Shown here: one piece after another, positions 21,501 through 32,350 of the stretch
Layout: each line of letters opens with the position of its first letter
Position numbering within the stretch: position 1 is the stretch's first letter
Assembly (NCBI GenBank): GCA_009760855.2
Contig: WPIO01000001.1
Coordinates: 22,552,001 to 22,616,000 of the forward strand
Reading direction: 5' to 3'
From: Cristatella mucedo
Taxonomy: Eukaryota > Bryozoa > Phylactolaemata > Cristatellidae
DNA length: 64,000 bases
The notes under the pieces: model-generated
The model's input: only the letters and a program-made list of their open reading frames with translations
The model's database searches: none
What the model was told of the DNA's origin: nothing
Position numbers and translations under genes: made by a program

Positions 21501-24500
21501 GTTGAACTGTTCTTCATTTATTAAGCACAGGTAGTTTACAGGCGTGTTAATGCATGCATTGTCATGATCTCTTAGCTGAAACGTGCGTAATCGTATTGGG
21601 TTTAAATTGTGCTGTAGTAAGTGACGAATTTCTGTTAATCATATATAATAAATAAATAAATACTAGCTGATTTAACAGCCTCTTTTTGCATAGCGACAGA
21701 AGAGCCTTTACGGCTATCACCACCGCTTGCAGTGGCGATAAAGGATCGCCCACCACAGGACTCGAACCCACGACCTCGGGGCCGAGGTCGTGAAAAGCAA
21801 CCGCCTTACCTAGTGAGCCATTACGGCTCACATATATGTACATAGCTCCATAAAAGCTGGGGCGACTTGGCATAAGTGGTAGCAGTGCTAAAACAAAAAC
21901 TAAAGCCGAAAACGAGAAATGACATAGTGGCCATTTTGAAGCATCATATTTAGATGGTGCCTTTAATTTTGGTTGCTTTTGCATATATCTTTGCTCTATT
22001 TTTTCAAGTTACTGGTTGATTTATTGGATAGTTACCGTATTTTTGCGATTATAAGTCGCACCTAAGTATCAGTAGCACCCTAAATTTATGGACACACTTT
22101 TTGAAAAAAGTTTTTATTGAAAAATATTATTGAATATATAGCATATAATTTGACTTTTTTATTAATATAAGTGCTTTAATCATCACAGTTAGCAAGTAAC
22201 TCATCGTCAATATAACTGCTGACATCTTCACGATCCTCTGCAACATTGTCAATGTCTGAATCGTCACTTTCACTGTATGCAGTGACTGACACTGACTTGC
22301 AGTGTATAAGTCGCAGGTTTTTTCTAACCAAAATTGGAAAAAGTGTCACTTATACTCGTAAAAATACTATATATATTTGCTTTATTTTTTGCAAGTTATT
22401 AGTTGATATATTTTACAGTTCCCTTGCTTCACATCGCTTCAGTATGCATGTAATTTACTCGGTCACCTTAGAGACCCTGCACCTATAAATATTTAGTCCG
22501 GCTGGAATAACAGTTGGCCCAGAGCACAGCTGTAGCACAAATGAATTTGGAAGACTGCACCTCCATCGGTTTAGGTCCTGAGGCTGTAGCATTTAGCTTC
22601 ATGGACCTAAGATGCATGTAGTCTTATGCGAGTTAGCTAGCTGTGTGTGCTGCTTTTTAATGTCCAAAAGAAATGTCGTGGAGTTAAGTATGTGCAACCA
22701 GTGCAGATCTTCCTGCAAATCATTATTGGTTTGAACTCGGTTCTCTTAAACGAGCTGAAAACACCCTCGTCGTTTCGGGTATTGTTTTCAAGTATTTCTA
22801 TGGCAAACTCACACCAACAAGAGCATTGCAGTAGTCTATTTTGGAAGCTGACTAGTGACGGAACAAAATCCAGTCGGCCCATCATCATGCTCTTATACGT
22901 GACCGCATCAGCTCCACAGTCAAGTCTGCCTTCTTTCAACTACATAACATTGCTGAAAATTGGGGTTGTTTAGACAGGGATATCACATCTTCGTTGGTCC
23001 ATGCATTTGTGACATCCCCTTTTGACTTCTGTACCTCACTACTTGGTGGTCTACTGGCCAATGCAATAAGGCACTTACAGCTTGTGCAAACGTCTGCAGT
23101 TAGGCTTGTCTGACGTGAGGGTTGCATTTGCCAGCTACATCACACCTTATTCTCGCCGACCTGCACTGGCTCCTAGTCATGCAACGCATCGACTTCAAGG
23201 TTCTCTTACTCACTTGGTTGACCCCTTCGTTCTTTGGCTCCAGCCTACCTATCAGATCTACTCTCCCACCAGGCTAAGCATCATACCACTCGCTTTTCGG
23301 AACCTAATCGCTTGCCTATACCTCTATACCTCAAATCTGTTGGAGACCGTGCTTTTAGTTCGTATGCTCCCGACCTGCATTACGACATCTCCTGACTTGA
23401 CCACATTAAAAAAAAATTAAAACGCATCTATTTATCACAGCATTTAGTGGGTCCCTGTGATTTGTCTTTTTTGCATGCTTATACATACTGACCCTGCGCA
23501 TGCTGCCACTAACCATGCTTGCATGCTGACCCTGTGCATGTCCACCCTAACCATGTTATTCTTGCAGTTTATTGAGCATGCTACCACTAACCACACGATC
23601 GTGCTTCTTTGCAGCAAATGTAAAGTGCCTAGAAAGAGATTGAGTTCTCTGAGAGGTGCTATATCAAGTGTATAATTTTAATAATAATTATTATTATTAC
23701 ACCTAATAATAATTTGTCTAGGTGTTATTTGATACCCCTGATCATTAAGTCTGTCTTTAATGTCCATCTCGCCTGGCATCACTGCTATTTCATTTGAGAG
23801 GGTTCGGTCCTATCATAGGAAGAGATCTAAGAGCATATATGCCAACGGCCAGCAGTTATTCAGTGAGCCTTTTAAGTAATAAGTACCCCATTGATGTGTT
23901 CTAGGTCCCATCCTTTAACAATTTACACTCACCTGCTTGCTGATTTGATTGCTAAAGCTTATTGTTCTATGGAAATTACATTCAGATGTAAAAATGTAAG
24001 GATAAAATATAATTCATTTGCATAGCACCCTGAGAGAACTTAATCTCTGTTCAAGTCCTTTACATATGCCGCTGGGCTCGAGCTCACGACCTCTGCCAGC
24101 AAATGCATTCACCTTGGCCTCAGTCGTTAAAGGCAAGCACCTTAACCCCTGCTCCAAACCAGAGTGGCATGTAGCTGTGCTTTGACCATTCCTAGCCTTC
24201 TAGCACGACAGATTCTTTCAAGTCATACAGATTGAAGTACTGACATTTGACCTTGAATGGCAGCATTCATAAATTGGAAAACGTACTCATTGGTTGAGCC
24301 AGCATTTTCCTTCAGCCTCCGAATGGATTGTCTTGTTCGAAATTTGCCTTTCTCAAGGTTATTACTGTTGGCATTTGCCAACATTCGGGAGTGCTTAGGT
24401 AAGAGTACCACAGCAGATTTAGCCCATGCATTTGTTATTCCACTTGCAGATAGTGTAAAACTCAGCAGCATGCTGGCTTATTGCAAATATTGCAGCTGCT

Positions 24501-25459
24501 GCATATAATAATAATAATAATACATTGTACATTGGAATAGTGCCCTCAGAGAACTTAATCTCTTTTTAGGCACTTTACAGAAACCACTTCTATCCTGCTT
24601 GCACTGACTCCCCATCAAGAAGTCGGCCGACTTCAATATCCTGTCACACACTTTCGGGTTCCTTGTCTTGCTTTCGCACACCTGGCAGCTACGTACTCCT
24701 CTGCTTTCAGCTCATATCACGGCTGCACATCTGATGGCAGACGTTTCACTGAGACTCGAAGCAACCTCAAACAAGTTCTTACGAGACCGTGCCATTATTA
24801 GTTATACATACCTCTTAGGCTTTTGAACTCACGATCAGATGGCATTGCGACACTCCCTGACTTTTTGCAAGCAAACCTACAATTTTACCTGTTCCCGACA
24901 GCAGTTGCTTTGTCCGTGTGCATCCTCATGTATGTGTGCGCAAGTTGTCCATTTCATTAACAGTTGATTTGCTTCCTTTCGAGCCTATGCGAAGTGCCTT
25001 GAGATTTAGTTCTCTCTAGATACTATACGAATGCCAGTTGTTAATATTACTGTTTCTTGCTTGCAACAGTAGCAACACCTGCAAGCAATCCAAGCAGTCC
25101 ACGATAAAGACCACATTCCTTGCCTCCTTGTTAACAGTTGCTCCTACTGGCTGATGGTGTTGCTTTTACGGTACGTTGCAGCTCAGTATCACCTACGAAA
25201 TAGATTTGATTATCTGCATAACACCATGGGCATCACACATGAAGACATCGTAGCGTGGCCAAGCATCTTGCGGGCTCGCGAACATGTAGTCAAGCAGCGG
25301 CACTTGTTTCTGGCTGCACTTGGTCGTGCTCAGTATGATTGCAAGAAACCGAACTTCGTTTCCCTAAAGGAACTAGTGTCCTTACCGTTGCCCGAGTTCT
25401 GTCTTCGGTTAGCCAAAACAGATGTGCCCACCTATAATGACTTCTTGAAAACTTTGTAA
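18533..25459 (+). CDS. MTERF3: mTERF3-like mitochondrial transcription termination factor family protein (4 exons)
   Basis: Exons 18533-19172, 19314-19381, 19463-19553 and 25182-25459 join into 1077 bases, 358 residues plus stop. All introns are GT-AG, with junction phases 1, 0 and 1. ATG 18533 is chosen because it is the first ATG and gives an Arg/Ser-rich start (MSLLSRALSISRASSSRNAV) typical of a mitochondrial import signal. From about residue 98 the protein is a run of MTERF helical repeats with LG-hydrophobic and Pro-Leu-Leu spacing (NKSPLLLLEDLDDLKVRV; CRCPDLL; TKHPSLILF; DQPKLLTT). The C-terminus (ERHLFL-type RHLFLAALGRAQYD, then LVSLPLPEFC and FLKTL) is what places it with mTERF3 of other animals. 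mTERF3 acts in the mitochondrial matrix on transcription and ribosome assembly. It is slightly shorter than the vertebrate form. The ortholog call is firm; the exact start is likely. Confidence 0.92.
19314..19381 (+). CDS. MTERF3: mTERF3-like gene, exon 2
   Basis: 68 bases between acceptor CACTAG and donor ACC|GTAAGT. It adds two bases to the last base of exon 1 to make Gly, then reads ADVRVVITKHPSLILFDWTF. It leaves phase 0. The frame and the MTERF-repeat match confirm it. Confidence 0.88.
19463..19553 (+). CDS. MTERF3: mTERF3-like gene, exon 3
   Basis: 91 bases between acceptor TTTGCTAG and donor ACAG|GTTGGT, reading VELREFLGFSPAQLKMLIV and DQPKLLTT. It ends in phase 1 (one G) and joins exon 4 across 5.6 kb. 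Confidence 0.88.
20866..20985 (+). mobile_element. SINE family 2
   Basis: Head fragment GGTAAGATGCTAGCCTTCAA, B-box CGGCTCGAGCC, and tail AATTAGGTTCTCTTATGGCG then GTATGCAAATGA. It lies in mTERF3 intron 3 in sense orientation. Confidence 0.75.
21662..21832 (-). mobile_element. SINE family 1
   Basis: The best preserved copy. On the minus strand it has A-box TGGCTCACTAGG, B-box GGGTTCGAGTCC, then the 3' part TAGCCGTAAAGGCTCTTCTG, CGCTATGCAAAAAGAGGCTG and TTAAATCAGCTAGTA. It lies antisense in mTERF3 intron 3. Confidence 0.88.
22035..22367 (-). mobile_element. pogo/Tigger-type (Tc1-mariner) element, internally deleted
   Basis: About 333 bases bounded by imperfect terminal inverted repeats (left CGTATTTTTGCGATTATAAG; right end, inverted, AGTATTTTTACGAGTATAAG), each flanked by TA. 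Between them, on the minus strand, a short frame ends in an acidic tail (SESDDSDIDNVAED, then SSYIDDELLANCDD) and a stop at 22176. Acidic C-termini are typical of pogo-like transposases. The catalytic domain is gone. Confidence 0.7.
22840..23699 (+). mobile_element. LINE family A, 5'-truncated
   Basis: Starts at the RT thumb region (equivalent of ISSTVKSAFFQLHNIAKI), passes through the C-terminal motifs in broken frames and ends with AGAGATTGAGTTCTCTGAGA and an ATT/AAT tail near 23680-23699. Sense orientation in mTERF3 intron 3. Confidence 0.8.
24003..24163 (-). mobile_element. SINE family 2
   Basis: Minus-strand copy. Tail (inverted) AGAGATTAAGTTCTCTCAGG and GTGCTATGCAAATGA; B-box region GAGCTCGAGCCC; head AGGTGCTTGCC. 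It lies antisense in mTERF3 intron 3. Confidence 0.8.
24222..24970 (+). mobile_element. Diverged LINE with a nested LINE A tail
   Basis: 24222-24500 reads LLLAFANIRECLGKSTTADL and AHAFVIPL, the LINE thumb region. 24590-24960 reads LTPHQEVGRLQYPVT in broken frames, then ADVSLRLEATSNKFLRDRAI, the C-terminal region. Between them, 24507-24580 is a minus-strand family A 3' tail with (AAT)n. 24971-25060 carries a decayed GAGATTTAGTTCTCTCTAG tail. Confidence 0.6.
25182..25459 (+). CDS. MTERF3: mTERF3-like gene, terminal exon 4
   Basis: Acceptor GTACGTTGCAG at 25171-25181. Two bases complete Ala, then QYHLRNRFDYLHNTMGITHE through to FLKTL and TAA at 25457-25459. It carries the most conserved block of the family (HLFLAALGRAQYD). 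Confidence 0.92.
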
Positions 25460-25852
25460 ATACAGAACTGTTGTTGTAGGTTGTTGTTTGTAACTTCTGA
25501 ACTTGCTACTATTGACCTTTGATGGGATTGTTTAGCTTGTTGTGAATGTACTTTTGCACCATCGTTTAAGCTTGGAAGCCTGTGTGCAACAAAGATTGAG
25601 TCTGGTCTCATATTTACCCTCATATATTTGAGGTAGTGCTCAAACCCAGTATGCACTTAAGGCGACTTAAGATTTAGCTCCCTAAGATTATTACTAATAG
25701 TAAGATATTTATAGTGTGCTCCAAGAGTGATACATTTCTTGCTATGCACTTTACTTGGGCTGGAAAGGAAGTGTGTCAATAAGTTTGTGATCACATTCAC
25801 AATGTCAGCCTGAATAATAAGCCTGCGAAGGACTTTTCTTAATTAGTATATC

Positions 25853-25858
25853 AATAAA
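25853..25858 (+). terminator. Possible polyadenylation signal of the mTERF3 gene
   Basis: AATAAA about 395 bases after the stop codon, in AT-rich 3' sequence. An alternative weaker signal would shorten the 3' UTR. Confidence 0.4.
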
Positions 25859-26019
25859 TTCTCGAATCCTGTGTGAAATAGCTGGAGTTATAGCTTCAGG
25901 GATCATCGGGGGATGGCCGTCAGTCGGCAGTTAGTTACAGGCTTTAGAGCATACCAACTGAAGGCATGCTTCTAAAGGATTTGAGGGACATCTACTCTCC
26001 AACTGCCGACTATGGCACA

Positions 26020-26250
26020 TATTTTTCAGCGGTCCTGAACTGCTACTTCTATGCTACTCGCTACCTCAACTGCTCTCCTGACTCTGCTATGCTTCCCACT
26101 TTCTCTTTGTTGCGTGAGACGAAGTCTGTTGGCTACCGAATGCGTACCGAAAGCCGCTTAGGCTGTGAGTGCGCTATACAAAACTCTCCTGCGTAACACC
26201 CACATGATCTTTATGACTTTGTGGAGTTACTGACGGAGATACACACACTT
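26020..26250 (+). mobile_element. LINE family B 3' end
   Basis: Reads ...TTTTTCAGCGGTCCTGAACT, CTCCTGACTCTGCTATGC, GAAGTCTGTTGGCTACCGAA, GAAAGCCGCTTAGGCTGTGA, GCGCTATACAAAACTCTCC and ends near GACGGAGATACAC. The best copy for the family B 3' hairpin (AGCC-GCTTA-GGCT). Confidence 0.8.
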
Positions 26251-26435
26251 ATATGCACAGCTCAACTAATTAAGTATAGAGCCAGTGGTATCCTAATTAA
26301 TACAGCTATCCTTGCTAGGAAGTATTTCTGATTGGTAAGCTTCAGCAGGAGACTATAAAGGGACCCAAGAGTGAATCTTAAGTCAATAGCTGCTCAATGG
26401 TCGCCGTTTGCAGATATGTGGAGTATATTGTGGTA

Positions 26436-26560
26436 TAATAATAATGCACTTGATAATAATTCGCTTGATAAAGCACCCTCAGAGAACTCAAATCTCTTTC
26501 TAGGCGCTTTACATCTGCTGCAAAGGAAACGCGAGTGAGTGGTAACAGCATGTCAAAGAT
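26436..26560 (-). mobile_element. LINE family A 3' tail
   Basis: (AAT)n with GATAAAGCACCCTCAGAGAA, CTCAAATCTCTTTCTAGGCG and CTGCAAAGGAAACGCG: the inverted family A 3' end without coding sequence. Confidence 0.8.
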
Positions 26561-27044
26561 CAGTTGAGAGTCAAAGGTTTTTGCTGAAGATTATGTAACT
26601 CAGTTCCATAAAAACGTGCCCTCAGTTGGTTCCCTATCAGTCCACGGGTCCTGAGGCGGAGGTGCACGAGCCGCAAGTCTAGTCTCTGGCTGTTGCTGCT
26701 GGCTGCTCCTCGTTCTCGTCCTGCTTCTGCACAATCTAATTATCTGCACAACAGACAGGCCGCGATCGTCCTGGGATGCCGGTTCGGTCAGAGTGATGGC
26801 CCTATCGAGGTGAGGAGCAGTGCGGTCAATCGGGTCGAAACTCCGTTCGCTGCCTCAATCTACAGCTCATGACTGGACGACCAGCAGTAGCCTCTCGCTT
26901 CTGACGGGAGGTTGCTGTATGCCAATAATAGTAGTTCCTGGTCGTCAGTCATTCTACACCCAGTGGTGCAGTACAGGAGCATTAAAAAAAACTACTAAAG
27001 CTCACTCCCTGTGGATTCTCTTTGCTGAGTCATAGTAGAATTAC

Positions 27045-27100
27045 ACGTCACTCCCGGAAGTACGGGCCGCCATCTAGCCACGTGACGGACGGAAGAACGA
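27045..27100. promoter_or_regulatory. ETS / YY1 / E-box motif cluster
   Basis: Within about 45 bases lie CCGGAAGT (ETS), GCCGCCATCTAG (close to the YY1 site, inverted) and CCACGTGAC (USF-type E-box), with a CRE-like ACGTCACT just before. This combination is typical of animal housekeeping promoters. No gene with a recognisable product starts here on either strand, and SINE 1 lies just downstream. Confidence 0.35.
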
Positions 27101-27162
27101 ACTAAATTTGTCGCTTTAATTATTAGAGAAGCATGTACATTTTTAGTTATTTAAAAAAAATT

Positions 27163-27326
27163 ATAGCTGATTTAACAGCTTTTGTATGGCCACAGATGAG
27201 CTTTTACGGCTATCACCTCCGCTTGCAGTGGCATTAAAAGATACCCCACTGAAGGATTCAAACCCACGATCTCGGGACCAAGGTCGTGAAATGAAATCGC
27301 CTTATCTAGTACGCCGCCACGTCTCA
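27163..27326 (-). mobile_element. SINE family 1
   Basis: Minus-strand copy with B-box GGGTTTGAATCC, CCGTAAAAGCTCATCTGTGG and GCTGTTAAATCAGCTATA. The tRNA-like 5' end is adjacent to the start of the second hAT relic. Confidence 0.8.
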
Positions 27327-30096
27327 CTAATGGAAAATAAGACACTTGTAGGGGCTTACAACCGTAAGAGAAGGGCTGAAAAGGCCAAAGAGCAAGCAAT
27401 GATAAAGTCTTTCCAAAAATACCTAAGGAAGCAAACATCATCTACTCAATTGCCAGCGAGTCACAGACAAAAATATTGAAGTGGATATTGAAACATTTCT
27501 GTATGAGCAAGATAAAGAAACTACAGTCTCACTTCCAAGTAAAAAAAACAAGTAATAATCAAGACTATGGAGTTCAAGTACTGCAACACGTGGAACCAGA
27601 GTTGAAATAGAGTGACCCTACCTCATGGCCCTCTTATAATATTGGAAACATTATTGCACTTCTAGCGCAAAAGAGACCTCAGCAGGTTCATGCCGTGACT
27701 CTCCAAAAGATTTACACGATGGAAGATGTTCTCAGTTCAATTACAAAAGAAGGCAAGCAAATTGGGAAGAGATGTGCTGCCTTTGGTTTAAATATTCTAT
27801 GTCAGATTTAGTATGCTGCTTTTGCTTTCAGCTATTAAGCAAAGAGGCTAGCATTTCGTTTATGCAAGCAATAGGCTGTAAATATTGGAAAAATGTGTCG
27901 GCAATTTTGCCTCACATGAGAAAAGTCCATGCCACATAGAAATTTATAAAGCTTAGAGGTAATTGTAGATGCAGCTTGCAGAAGGCATGGCAATTGGTGA
28001 AACAATTTAACAGAAGATTAAGCAACAAAAAGAATAATGGAAAGGGGAAATAGGTCTTGGAGCGTCGCATTCGCAAGGGTACTTGGAACTCAAAATTTAG
28101 CATTCTCTGAATCAAATGAAAAGGTCTCCGCACCTGGTAATTGAAACTTTCCCAAATTCGTTGAGTTTCTGGCCTTCTTTGATCACCTGACGATGGAACA
28201 CCTGTGGAGAGTTACTGACAAAGAAAATTACAAATATTATTTTGACAAAGACATCCAAAATTAATTACTGCAAACTTTAGCTTCTAAAATAAAGTATCAG
28301 ACTACAAAGGCAGTCAAAATTAGAAAAATACTAATCAGCTACCTGTGACTGTACCCCAGATGTACTGTCACACTGAACAAATGACCATGATTATTCATTT
28401 TATTCACCTAAGGGAAAACGAAGCGATATTCAGAGAGCATAGTCATGGTTACACACAGTTGTTACAAACCACAGGTGCATTCGTGACTGAAGTTCTGCTT
28501 GAGCAGCTCAATAATATGGCGTTGGATAATGGAAATAGGAAAGGGCAAGGGTATGACAATGGCAGTAACATAATGGGTAAGGAAAATGGAGTGGAATACA
28601 CCATGATGATCATAAATACACGTGCCCTCTATGAACCTTGCAGTGCTTACTCCCTTAATCTAGTTGTAAATAATGCAGTGGAGATTGGCTTGTATTCCGT
28701 GAACTTCTTTGCTTTGGTGCAGCAAATGTCCAATTTTTCACAGCATCTACTTGGCGTTAGGAAGTCCTCAAAAGTCCCATCACTGAAGCCTTATCTTAAA
28801 TTATTTAATTATATTATTATATATATTTACTATTATCTTATCTTATTTTATTAAGCCTTAATCTTATGAGAAAACCACTCAATGAAACAAGATGGAAAAG
28901 TAAAATTAAGGTTTTGACATTGCTGAGATGCAACCGAGACAAAGTATACGATGCTCTGATTGAAATACACGAAGATACAAATAAAAAATGGTTTGCTGGA
29001 CCTGTGACGAGATCTGAAGCATAAACACTTGCCAATATAAGAGTAAATATCCCGTTTATGATGTTGCATCTTATCTAGGACAGCATTTTGTTTGAAGTCA
29101 ATTTCACCAGTAAAATTCTACAGGAGACATCATCTGACTCGAGAATGGGAGTACAACAGCTGGAAAACTCTAAAACGTACATCATTACTCTCCTAAGTGG
29201 TGAGAGCTTCCGTAAAGTATTGACGGATGCAATTAAAATTGCTAAAGATTTGGAGATTGAACCCACGTTTAAAGAAAATCAACAATTTAAAAATAGAAGG
29301 CCGTTTGATTATGAAGCACATGATGAGGCTGCACAGGATACCAACGAGAGCTATAAGATTAACTTTTATCATGATGTTTTAGATGCCATTGCAGAATATA
29401 TAATAGAAAGGTTCCATCAGATTCAGCAGCACAGCCCATTATTTGGGTTTGTGCATGATATCTTACAGATTGCCGACGTACCAATAGAGGATCGCCTCAG
29501 TAAGTGAAAGTCTCTGGATGACTCTCTTACTCGTGGAGGAAGCGAGGGTTAAGATGGAGAGGAACTGTGTGGTGAGCTGCATGCCATTGCCAGAAGGTTT
29601 CCCCAGACTGCGAATCACCCAGAGGTTCTGACACTTTCTATTGCAGCCTAAATTATTTGACATTTTGCCTAATTTTCTATTGGCATTCACAATTGTCAAT
29701 TTCAATGACCAATTGAGAAATGAGTTCTTCAAAACTAAACACAATAAAAAATTATCTTCGTTCAAAAATGTGCCAAAAAATACTGGTCAGCTTGCTAACT
29801 GTAGTTTGTGCGTTTGGGCTCGCAGCGCGATGGTCCATGACCGTTCTTTCCTGTGAACCTGCGTTTCCACTGCCCCTCATGTCCAGGCAGTGACTCACTC
29901 TCATAAAACCATTTCGCAATTCACCATCATGACCCATAATTCTGAGGTTATAAACGCCATCGATCCATACAATAATATCAGGGCAATAAAACAATCACAT
30001 AACCATTTTATTGAATCTGATTTAGCATCTTCTCTCGGCATTAAAGAAATGTTCGGTGGGTTTTCCAAAGAAAAGGCAAAGAAAGCCAAGTTTTGA
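27327..30096 (+). pseudogene. hAT transposase relic (DUF4371/ZMYM1-like), copy 2
   Basis: The longer of two copies. In order: an N-terminal Lys/Arg-rich stretch (27332-27475, AYNRKRRAEKAKEQAMIKSF); the block matching copy 1 near 28078-28340, with stops; 28345-28800 with CHTEQMTMIIHFIHLRENEA, QGYDNGSNIMGKENGVEY and PCSAYSLNLVVNNAVEIG, the catalytic-region motifs of this hAT group; 29088-29504 with a helical stretch ending PIEDRLSK; and about 30010-30093 resembling the usual C-terminus (FSKEKAKKAKF). Several stops and frameshifts show it is dead. No terminal inverted repeats were located. Confidence 0.75.
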
Positions 30097-30239
30097 TTAT
30101 TATTTTATTATTATTATTATTTTGAATATCAATTGCACGAAAATTCTATGTATTATAGCATCCACGCGTGTAATGTACGTTTGTGAGTCTTTATGGTTAT
30201 GCACTTCTTTACACCTTGCAAGTAGGATTTTATTTCCTG

Positions 30240-30600
30240 ATGAGTGAGGGTGGGGGAGGACGTGAATGGGAAGGGGCGCCAGATATCTGATCAGCCTAGG
30301 GCACCTGCCCAGTCTTGCACCGGCCCTGCTGTCTGACTGTGCGGATAAGCTCTCGCAGTGGTGGTGCGACGGCGCGCGAGAAGTCGTGAGTTACTGTTGC
30401 TCCCGCTGCGAGCGCTCACTTGCCGAGCGAAGTCATTATCGCTGGCAGGCCGAGCAAGGCTGAGAGCCTTTACTTCTTTTCTCATTGGCTATTGCAACTG
30501 GAGCCATGGTGCCTGAGCTCTAGCATGGTCGTACTGTGATAAAGGCTTTAATCCAGAATATGTTAATATAGTCAGGTTATTTGCAATTGGTGACGAGGTA
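30240..30600 (+). other. GC-richer segment, weak LTR resemblance
   Basis: Ends TCAGGTTATTTGCA followed by ATTGGTGACGAGG, which resembles an LTR end (CA) plus a primer-binding site of Ty3/gypsy type. No second LTR, no polypurine tract and no gag or pol sequence was seen, so this remains a resemblance. Confidence 0.2.
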
Positions 30601-31094
30601 TTAGCGACGACAAACAGTTCGTGTATGTCAACCGTAGCGGCTGAGTCTATTGCTCATTGGGCCGGTCAGTCGTATGTACGTTAGCGAGTTTTCAGTTCCA
30701 GAGTACGCCTTGTTAATTCCAGCTGATTCTATTAGGTGAGTCGGCTTTGTCGTAAGGAAACTTAGGATTGAATCCACGCCCTGTTTCACAATTTCATCAC
30801 TGTAAATATGGGTCAGAGGTCCATAGATAGATTAAGTGCTCACATAAGTCAAGGTGACTCATAAGATTTGTCTAGCTTGCAATGGCCCGATGCTAAGATA
30901 CTCTTGGTTGAGTCAAAAAACGGATTCGTAACTAGTTTATGCACAAAAAAGCGATGTATCAATGTCTCAAATGTTCCGTATGTTGCTTAAAGTAACCTAG
31001 CTATGCAAAAAGCAGGTTTGCAAAATTATTATAGACCTTTTCTGACATTCTGAGTAATTTTAAGGAACTCGTGCTTGCAGCTGATAATTAATAA
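30601..31094. other. No recognisable gene
   Basis: Unassigned sequence between the LTR-like segment and the LINE at 31095. Confidence 0.45.
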
Positions 31095-32350
31095 AAAAAA
31101 ATAATAATAATAACACAATTGATAAAGCGCCCTCAGACAACTCAATCTCTTTCTAGGCCTCACATTTACTGCAAAGGAAGCGCAATTAAATGGTCAGTAG
31201 TAGCACGCTCAATAAACAAGAATGACATGGTTAAGGGTTACGTGCACAGGGTTAGTATGCAGATATGGTTAGTGGCAGCATGCACTGTGTCAGCACACAT
31301 AAGCACATAAAGGGCGAATCACAGGGACCCACTAAATGCTGTCATTAATAGATGCGTTTTTAGTTTCTTTTTATATGTGGTCAAGTAAGGGGATGTCGTG
31401 ACGTCGTAGGAAGTGAGTTCCAGGATTTGGGAGCATACGAACTAAAGGCACGGTCTCCAAAGGATTAGACATTTGTATGATGTATGGGTAAACAGATAGA
31501 TTCCGAAAAGCAGGTGGTACGATGCTTAGCCCGGTGTGGCAGTAGATCAGATAGGTAGGCTGGAGCCACAGAATGAAGTGACCTAAAAGAGAGTGACAGA
31601 ACCTTAAAGTCGATGCGCTGCTTGACGGGAAGCCAGTGCCGGTCGGCGAGAAGCAGTGTGATGTGGCAACTGCGACGCTCACGACAGACAAGCCTAGCTG
31701 CAGAGTTTTGCACCAGGTGTACGAGCCTGATTGCACATACCAGTGGGCCAGAAAGCAGTGAGTTTCAGAAGTCAAGACAGGATGTCAGAAATTCATGGAC
31801 CAGTTTTGATGTACTATTTCTGCCTAAGCAAGCCCGAATTTTAGCAACGTTATGTTGCTGAAAGTAAGCAGACTTGATTGAGCAGCTGATGCGGTCGTCT
31901 AACGAAATGTCACTTGGGAGCAAATTTGCAACTAGATTTCGTGCGGATTCAACAGGAGATATGTTGGCAGAGCCAATTTTGAGCGTCAGCCTTTCCAATT
32001 TCTGAATGACAATGTTTTGCCCATAACTGGTAAGTTGATTTTATCATCATTCAATTTGAAAAGGTTTGTTGCCATCCATGTGCGGATGTCATCAATACAC
32101 GTAACAAGGAAGTTAAGAGAATTTGACCTGCTGTAGGGCTGGGAGGGATCAAAGCAAAGGTACAACTGAGTGTCATCTGCATAAAAGTGAAAGCCTAGAT
32201 TGTGCATGGCAATCACATTGGCAAGTGGGAGAATATAAATCGTTAAAACAACCGGACCAAGCATAGATCCCTGAGTTATATTTCAGAGGTCTTTCGGATG
32301 ATCTTTCTCCTTCACATCAATACTCTAGATTCTTCCACTGAGATAGCACC
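31095..32350 (-). mobile_element. LINE family A with intact YADD box, 5'-truncated
   Basis: (AAT)n at 31099-31113, then the family A 3' end and, leftwards, the C-terminal coding region (31775-31371 region in shifted frames). The RT thumb and palm follow (32264-31986: MLGPVVLTIYILPLA, NLGFHFYADDTQLYL, CIDDIRTWMATNLFKLN). The catalytic YADD codons are at 32183-32172 and intact. It is truncated in the RT about 100 bases further upstream. Confidence 0.87.

Larger units (their letters stand above)
19554..25181 (+). other. mTERF3 intron 3, filled with mobile elements
   Basis: A 5628-base GT-AG intron. Contents in order: a short family A-like tail (about 19871-19935, minus), SINE 2 (20866), SINE 1 (21662), a pogo/Tigger-type element (22035), LINE A (22840), SINE 2 (24003) and a diverged LINE (24222-24970). 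19936-20865 and 20986-21661 hold nothing recognisable. Confidence 0.85.

Noticed and set aside
21740..21832. tRNA gene at the A-box/B-box pair
   Set aside because: The same head recurs with a conserved non-tRNA body and tail in four places, so it is a SINE; no complete cloverleaf was seen.
30240..30600. Solo LTR with primer-binding site
   Set aside because: Only one end resembles an LTR; no matching start, second LTR or retroelement genes were found, so it is listed as a weak resemblance only.
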